Assembly: GCA_947178475.1 (NCBI GenBank)
Contig: CAMWYM010000001.1
Coordinates: 18,263 to 82,262, forward strand
DNA from: an uncultured Clostridium sp.
GTDB taxonomy: Bacteria > Bacillota > Clostridia > Lachnospirales > Lachnospiraceae
Length of the DNA: 64,000 nucleotides
Direction of reading: 5' to 3'
A program made the translations under genes and the position numbers. Below, piece by piece: positions 60,319 to 64,000 of the stretch (within the stretch, counting starts at the first letter, position 1; each line of letters begins with the position of its first letter). Under the pieces are notes generated by a model. The model had not been told where the DNA came from. It was given only the letters and a program-made list of their open reading frames with translations, and made no database searches.

Positions 60319-60654
60319 ATGAAGCTATTATTTATATGCAGCCAAAACAAACGAAGGAGTTTGACGGCTGAAAAATTATTTGATGGTTATAAGTGTTATC
60401 AGGCGAGGTCCGCAGGCACAGAGAGTAATTCCAGAATTAAGGTTACAGAAGGATTATTAGGGTGGGCGGATATTATTTTTTGCATGGAGAAGAAGCATAT
60501 CAGAAGAATAAAAGAAAAGTATCCAGAAGTTTTGGCAGATAAGAAAGTGATATGCCTGAATATAGATGATGAATACGAGTATATGGATGAAGAGCTATGT
60601 GCTGTGCTGGAAAGCAGTGTTGATGAGTATTTGAATGAATATGTACAGACTTAA
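60319..60654 (+). CDS. low-molecular-weight protein tyrosine phosphatase-like protein
   Basis: CSQNKRRS (CX5R-S) P-loop near N-terminus, LNIDDEYEYMDEEL. Confidence 0.82.
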   Translation: MKLLFICSQNKRRSLTAEKLFDGYKCYQARSAGTESNSRIKVTEGLLGWADIIFCMEKKHIRRIKEKYPEVLADKKVICLNIDDEYEYMDEELCAVLESSVDEYLNEYVQT

Positions 60655-60849
60655 ATTATTGGTTGTTATTAAAAAATTAGTGGGGTATAATTTGTAATAG
60701 GTTTATTTACAGCAATTGGAGGAAATTGGAATTGTGGGAGATGTTGTATAACTCTGATTTTAAACCCATCGAATTCGAGGGGGTTAAAATCGGGCTGGTG
60801 CCAGTACGCATGCGATGAGGCGGAATTATAGCGAAGAAGGGGAAAGTAA

Positions 60850-61761
60850 ATGCCAGAGAAGATTATATTAGGAATTGCATGTTTTATGATATTAGCGGCG
60901 GTGTTAACGGTTTTCCTTTACTGCAGGCATACCAAACGTGTTATGCGTAATCTGGATGCTATGCTGGATGCGGCAATCAACGGAACCTTTACAGAGGAAA
61001 CTCTGGATGAGACCATGTATTCTGCTGTGGAGAATAAGCTTGGGCGGTATCTGGCAGATTCTGAACTTTCTGCACGAAATGTGGCAGAAGAGAAGGAAAA
61101 AATCAAGACGTTGATTGCAGATATCTCTCACCAGACCAAAACGCCGGTGTCAAATTTGCTTTTGTATTCTGACCTGTTGAGAGAACAGGAGCTTTCCGGT
61201 GAGGCAGAGGAATATGTGGAAAAGCTCTATGAACAGGCGGACAAGCTTCATTTTCTTATTTCTTCGCTAGTGAAAATGTCCCGTTTAGAAACTGGGATTG
61301 TAAGCCTTGTGCCGGCATGGGAGCATGTGGAGGAGGTTATCGAATTCGTCTGCAGGCAGCTTGAGCCCAAAGCCGCAGATAAGGGAATTGAACTGATCGT
61401 CCGGCAGGGAAGGGCAGCTGCATATTTTGATAAGAAATGGACAACAGAGGCACTTCTCAATCTTGTAGATAATGCCATTAAATATACCAGTGAGGGGTGT
61501 GTCACCCTGAAGATTAAGGAATATGAAATGTTTGTCTGCATTGAGGTCGAAGATACCGGAATCGGAATCACAGAGGAAGAACAAGCAAAAATTTTTGGAC
61601 GGTTTTACCGTTCTAACATCGTGAAGGATGAGGAAGGTGTGGGACTTGGGCTTTATCTTGCACGTCAGATTATTTCCGGTGAGGGTGGCTATATCAAGGT
61701 GAAGTCAAAGCCGGGAGAGGGCTCTGTATTTGGAGTGTATCTGGGAAAGCAGAAGCGTTAG
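60850..61761 (+). CDS. sensor histidine kinase
   Basis: IADISHQTKTPVSNLLLYSDLL, DNAIKYTSEG, DTGIGI, GVGLGLYLAR. Confidence 0.95.
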   Translation: MPEKIILGIACFMILAAVLTVFLYCRHTKRVMRNLDAMLDAAINGTFTEETLDETMYSAVENKLGRYLADSELSARNVAEEKEKIKTLIADISHQTKTPVSNLLLYSDLLREQELSGEAEEYVEKLYEQADKLHFLISSLVKMSRLETGIVSLVPAWEHVEEVIEFVCRQLEPKAADKGIELIVRQGRAAAYFDKKWTTEALLNLVDNAIKYTSEGCVTLKIKEYEMFVCIEVEDTGIGITEEEQAKIFGRFYRSNIVKDEEGVGLGLYLARQIISGEGGYIKVKSKPGEGSVFGVYLGKQKR

Positions 61762-61962
61762 TGATTTCAAGAAGGAAATGCATTTTCATATTACTGTCTA
61801 TATCCAAAGCTAAAGAGAAAATAACATGAGAAATACTCAATTGTGTCAAAACTGTAAGAATTCATTTTCTTCCCGACAGAATGTGGAAAGATTTGTGTGG
61901 CATAATCTGTATTGTAAGATAAATATGTCTTGCAATGCAGATTTTTTGCCTTATAGAAAAAA

Positions 61963-62084
61963 CAGATACGGAACTGGAAAACAGTATCTGCCCGGAAGGT
62001 GCACAGATTCATTTAGGGGCGCAGGGTCTAGGCGACCATAAATGAATCTTAGAGGCTTGTGTACCAGAAGGGCAGATACGGAAC
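61963..62084 (+). promoter_or_regulatory. structured leader with alternative pairings upstream of ABC transporter
   Basis: CAGATACGGAACT at 61963-61975 and 62072-62084; GTATCTGCCC 61984-61993 pairs with GGGCAGATAC 62070-62079 or its GTATCTG with CAGATAC 61963-61969. Confidence 0.7.
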
Positions 62085-62105
62085 TAAAAATAGGAGGAAA
62101 AGAAG

Positions 62106-62840
62106 ATGACCATATTATCGGCAACAGAACTGAAAAAAGTCTATGGAAGCGGGGAGAATGAGGTGCATGCTCTGGCAGGTGTTGATTTAGCGGTAAAGAA
62201 GGGTGAGTTTGTCGCCATTGTGGGAACATCCGGAAGCGGGAAGTCCACCCTTTTACATATGCTTGGAGGACTTGACCGCCCAACCGGAGGCAGTGTAACG
62301 GTGGATGGGAAGGATATTTTTACGCTGAAGGATGAGGCACTTACCATTTTCCGCAGACGGAAGATTGGATTTGTGTTTCAAAGCTATAATCTGGTCCCGG
62401 TACTAAATGTATATGAAAATATCGTCCTTCCGGTACAGCTTGACGGCGGAAGCATTGATAAGGAATATGTAGATAACATCATTGAAACCCTTGGATTGGA
62501 GAGTAAGCTTGACAATCTGCCGAATAATCTATCCGGCGGGCAGCAGCAGAGAGTTGCCATTGCAAGAGCGCTTGCCAGCAAGCCGGCCATTATACTGGCG
62601 GACGAACCGACGGGAAATCTGGATTCAAGAACCAGTCAGGATGTGCTGGGACTTTTGAAAATTACCAGTGAGAAGTATCACCAGACGATGGTCATGATTA
62701 CCCATAATGAAGAGATTGCCCAGCTTGCAGATCGGATTATCCGTATTGAGGACGGGCAGATTGTGAATGGAGCAAAAGAGGAGGCAGGCAGAGCATCCGA
62801 TGGTAGCAGGGGAGGTAATGAAAATGAAGGTAGCAAATAA
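62106..62840 (+). CDS. ABC transporter ATP-binding protein (Bce/MacB type)
   Basis: [46 protein letters not shown]. Confidence 0.95.
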   Translation: MTILSATELKKVYGSGENEVHALAGVDLAVKKGEFVAIVGTSGSGKSTLLHMLGGLDRPTGGSVTVDGKDIFTLKDEALTIFRRRKIGFVFQSYNLVPVLNVYENIVLPVQLDGGSIDKEYVDNIIETLGLESKLDNLPNNLSGGQQQRVAIARALASKPAIILADEPTGNLDSRTSQDVLGLLKITSEKYHQTMVMITHNEEIAQLADRIIRIEDGQIVNGAKEEAGRASDGSRGGNENEGSK

Positions 62841-64000
62841 AAAATGCATCCGCCATTTAAGTATAGAGAACATGAAAGCGGCGAAATTCCGGAATGCCAT
62901 AGCTGTTCTGGCAATCGCACTGACCACTATTTTGTTTACGGTTTTATTTACGGTTTTGACAACGCTTATAATTGGCTATGAGCAGACAAATTTCCGCCAG
63001 GAGGGCGGCTATAACCATGCGGAGGTTAGATTTCTGACGTTGGAGCAGTTTGATACGATCAAGTCAGACCCGCTGATTAGGGAATACGGTATGAGACAGT
63101 TCGTGGGTCTGGCGGGAAAGGAGCCGTTTAATAAGAATCAGGTGGAGGTAAGCTATTGTGATTCCAATACGGCGAAATGGTATTACCTCACCCCGACGGT
63201 GGGAAAACTTCCGGCAGAGGGAACAAATGAGATTGCAACAGATACGAAAGTGCTGTCACTGCTTGGCATCAAACTGGAGCTTGGGGCGGAGGTGCCCCTT
63301 ACTTTTCAGGTGGAAAACGAGGAGGTGACGAAAACCTTTGTGCTGTCCGGTTGGTGGGAGGCAGACCCCATTGCACCGGCAGACCATGTACTGCTGTCGA
63401 AAAGCCAGGCAGAAGAAATCTTATCCGGTGTCACCCTCTACGGAGATGATAATTATACCGGTAAATATACACTGAGTATCATGTTTCGCAGTGATTATCA
63501 TATTGTAGAAAAGGTGAAGACATTGGTGGAACGATATGGCTATTCCGAAGACCATGATGCGGATAACTATCTTTCTGTCGGAGTTAACTGGGGATATCTG
63601 AATACGGATTTGCTGCAGAGTGTGGATTGGGAGGCAATCCTTACCGTGACAGGGATATTACTGCTCATTATTTCTATCGGCTATCTGATTATTTATAATG
63701 TGTTTCGGATTGCCGTGGAAGGAAGTATCCGTTATTATGGGCTGTTAAAGACCATTGGAACCACGGGCAGACAGATAAAACGTATGCTTCGTACAGAGGC
63801 GGTGGCTTTGTCAGCGGCAGGGATACCTCTTGGACTGCTGATTGGCTATCTTGTATCGGTAGTGCTGACACCGGCGGTAATTACTGCACTGTCTATCAAT
63901 GCACCCTATGTTCAGACAGTATCTGTAAACGCTTTTATTTTCATAGGTTCGGCGGTATTTTCACGGGTTGCGGTATTAGTATCGGTAAGCAAGCCGGGAA
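62824..64000 (+). CDS. ABC transporter permease (FtsX family), truncated at right window edge
   Basis: Open frame MKVANKKCIRHLSIENMKAAKFRNAIAVLAIALTTILFTVLFTV... to window end; overlaps ATPase. Confidence 0.9.
   Translation, partial: MKVANKKCIRHLSIENMKAAKFRNAIAVLAIALTTILFTVLFTVLTTLIIGYEQTNFRQEGGYNHAEVRFLTLEQFDTIKSDPLIREYGMRQFVGLAGKEPFNKNQVEVSYCDSNTAKWYYLTPTVGKLPAEGTNEIATDTKVLSLLGIKLELGAEVPLTFQVENEEVTKTFVLSGWWEADPIAPADHVLLSKSQAEEILSGVTLYGDDNYTGKYTLSIMFRSDYHIVEKVKTLVERYGYSEDHDADNYLSVGVNWGYLNTDLLQSVDWEAILTVTGILLLIISIGYLIIYNVFRIAVEGSIRYYGLLKTIGTTGRQIKRMLRTEAVALSAAGIPLGLLIGYLVSVVLTPAVITALSINAPYVQTVSVNAFIFIGSAVFSRVAVLVSVSKPG

Noticed and set aside
61951-62283. 110-aa minus-strand ORF and 71-aa plus-strand ORF 61826-62041
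   Set aside because: Overlap the structured leader and the ABC gene; composition is non-protein-like.

Overview
The window is a gene-dense chromosomal segment from a low-to-mid-GC Firmicute. The gene content and protein styles look Lachnospiraceae-like (inference; I could not run a taxonomic search). It is mostly core metabolism: PTS (ptsH/ptsI), ppa, gatCAB, purF/purB/purA, citrate synthase, gdhA, a cdaA/cdaR operon, birA, asnB, several transporters and two-component systems, and one tRNA-Pro(GGG). I found no prophage, CRISPR array, rRNA or IS transposase. The items most worth a second look are: (1) a PurF paralog (24540-25949, -) that starts MGGFFG, so it lacks the N-terminal catalytic Cys but keeps the PRPP loop and Fe-S cysteines, and sits next to an orphan trpF; (2) a ~58-75 bp dispersed structured repeat (10601-10680 and 49523-49602, inverted) with a compensatory base change in its stem; (3) a 148-nt near-perfect long hairpin element (26887-27034); (4) a leader upstream of a Bce-type ABC transporter with mutually exclusive pairings (61963-62084); (5) an XRE-HTH/aminotransferase fusion with a strong internal in-frame ribosome-binding site; (6) two HPr proteins with opposite retention of the Ser46 position; (7) a beta-rich insertion in an AGCS symporter; (8) a structured gdhA leader.
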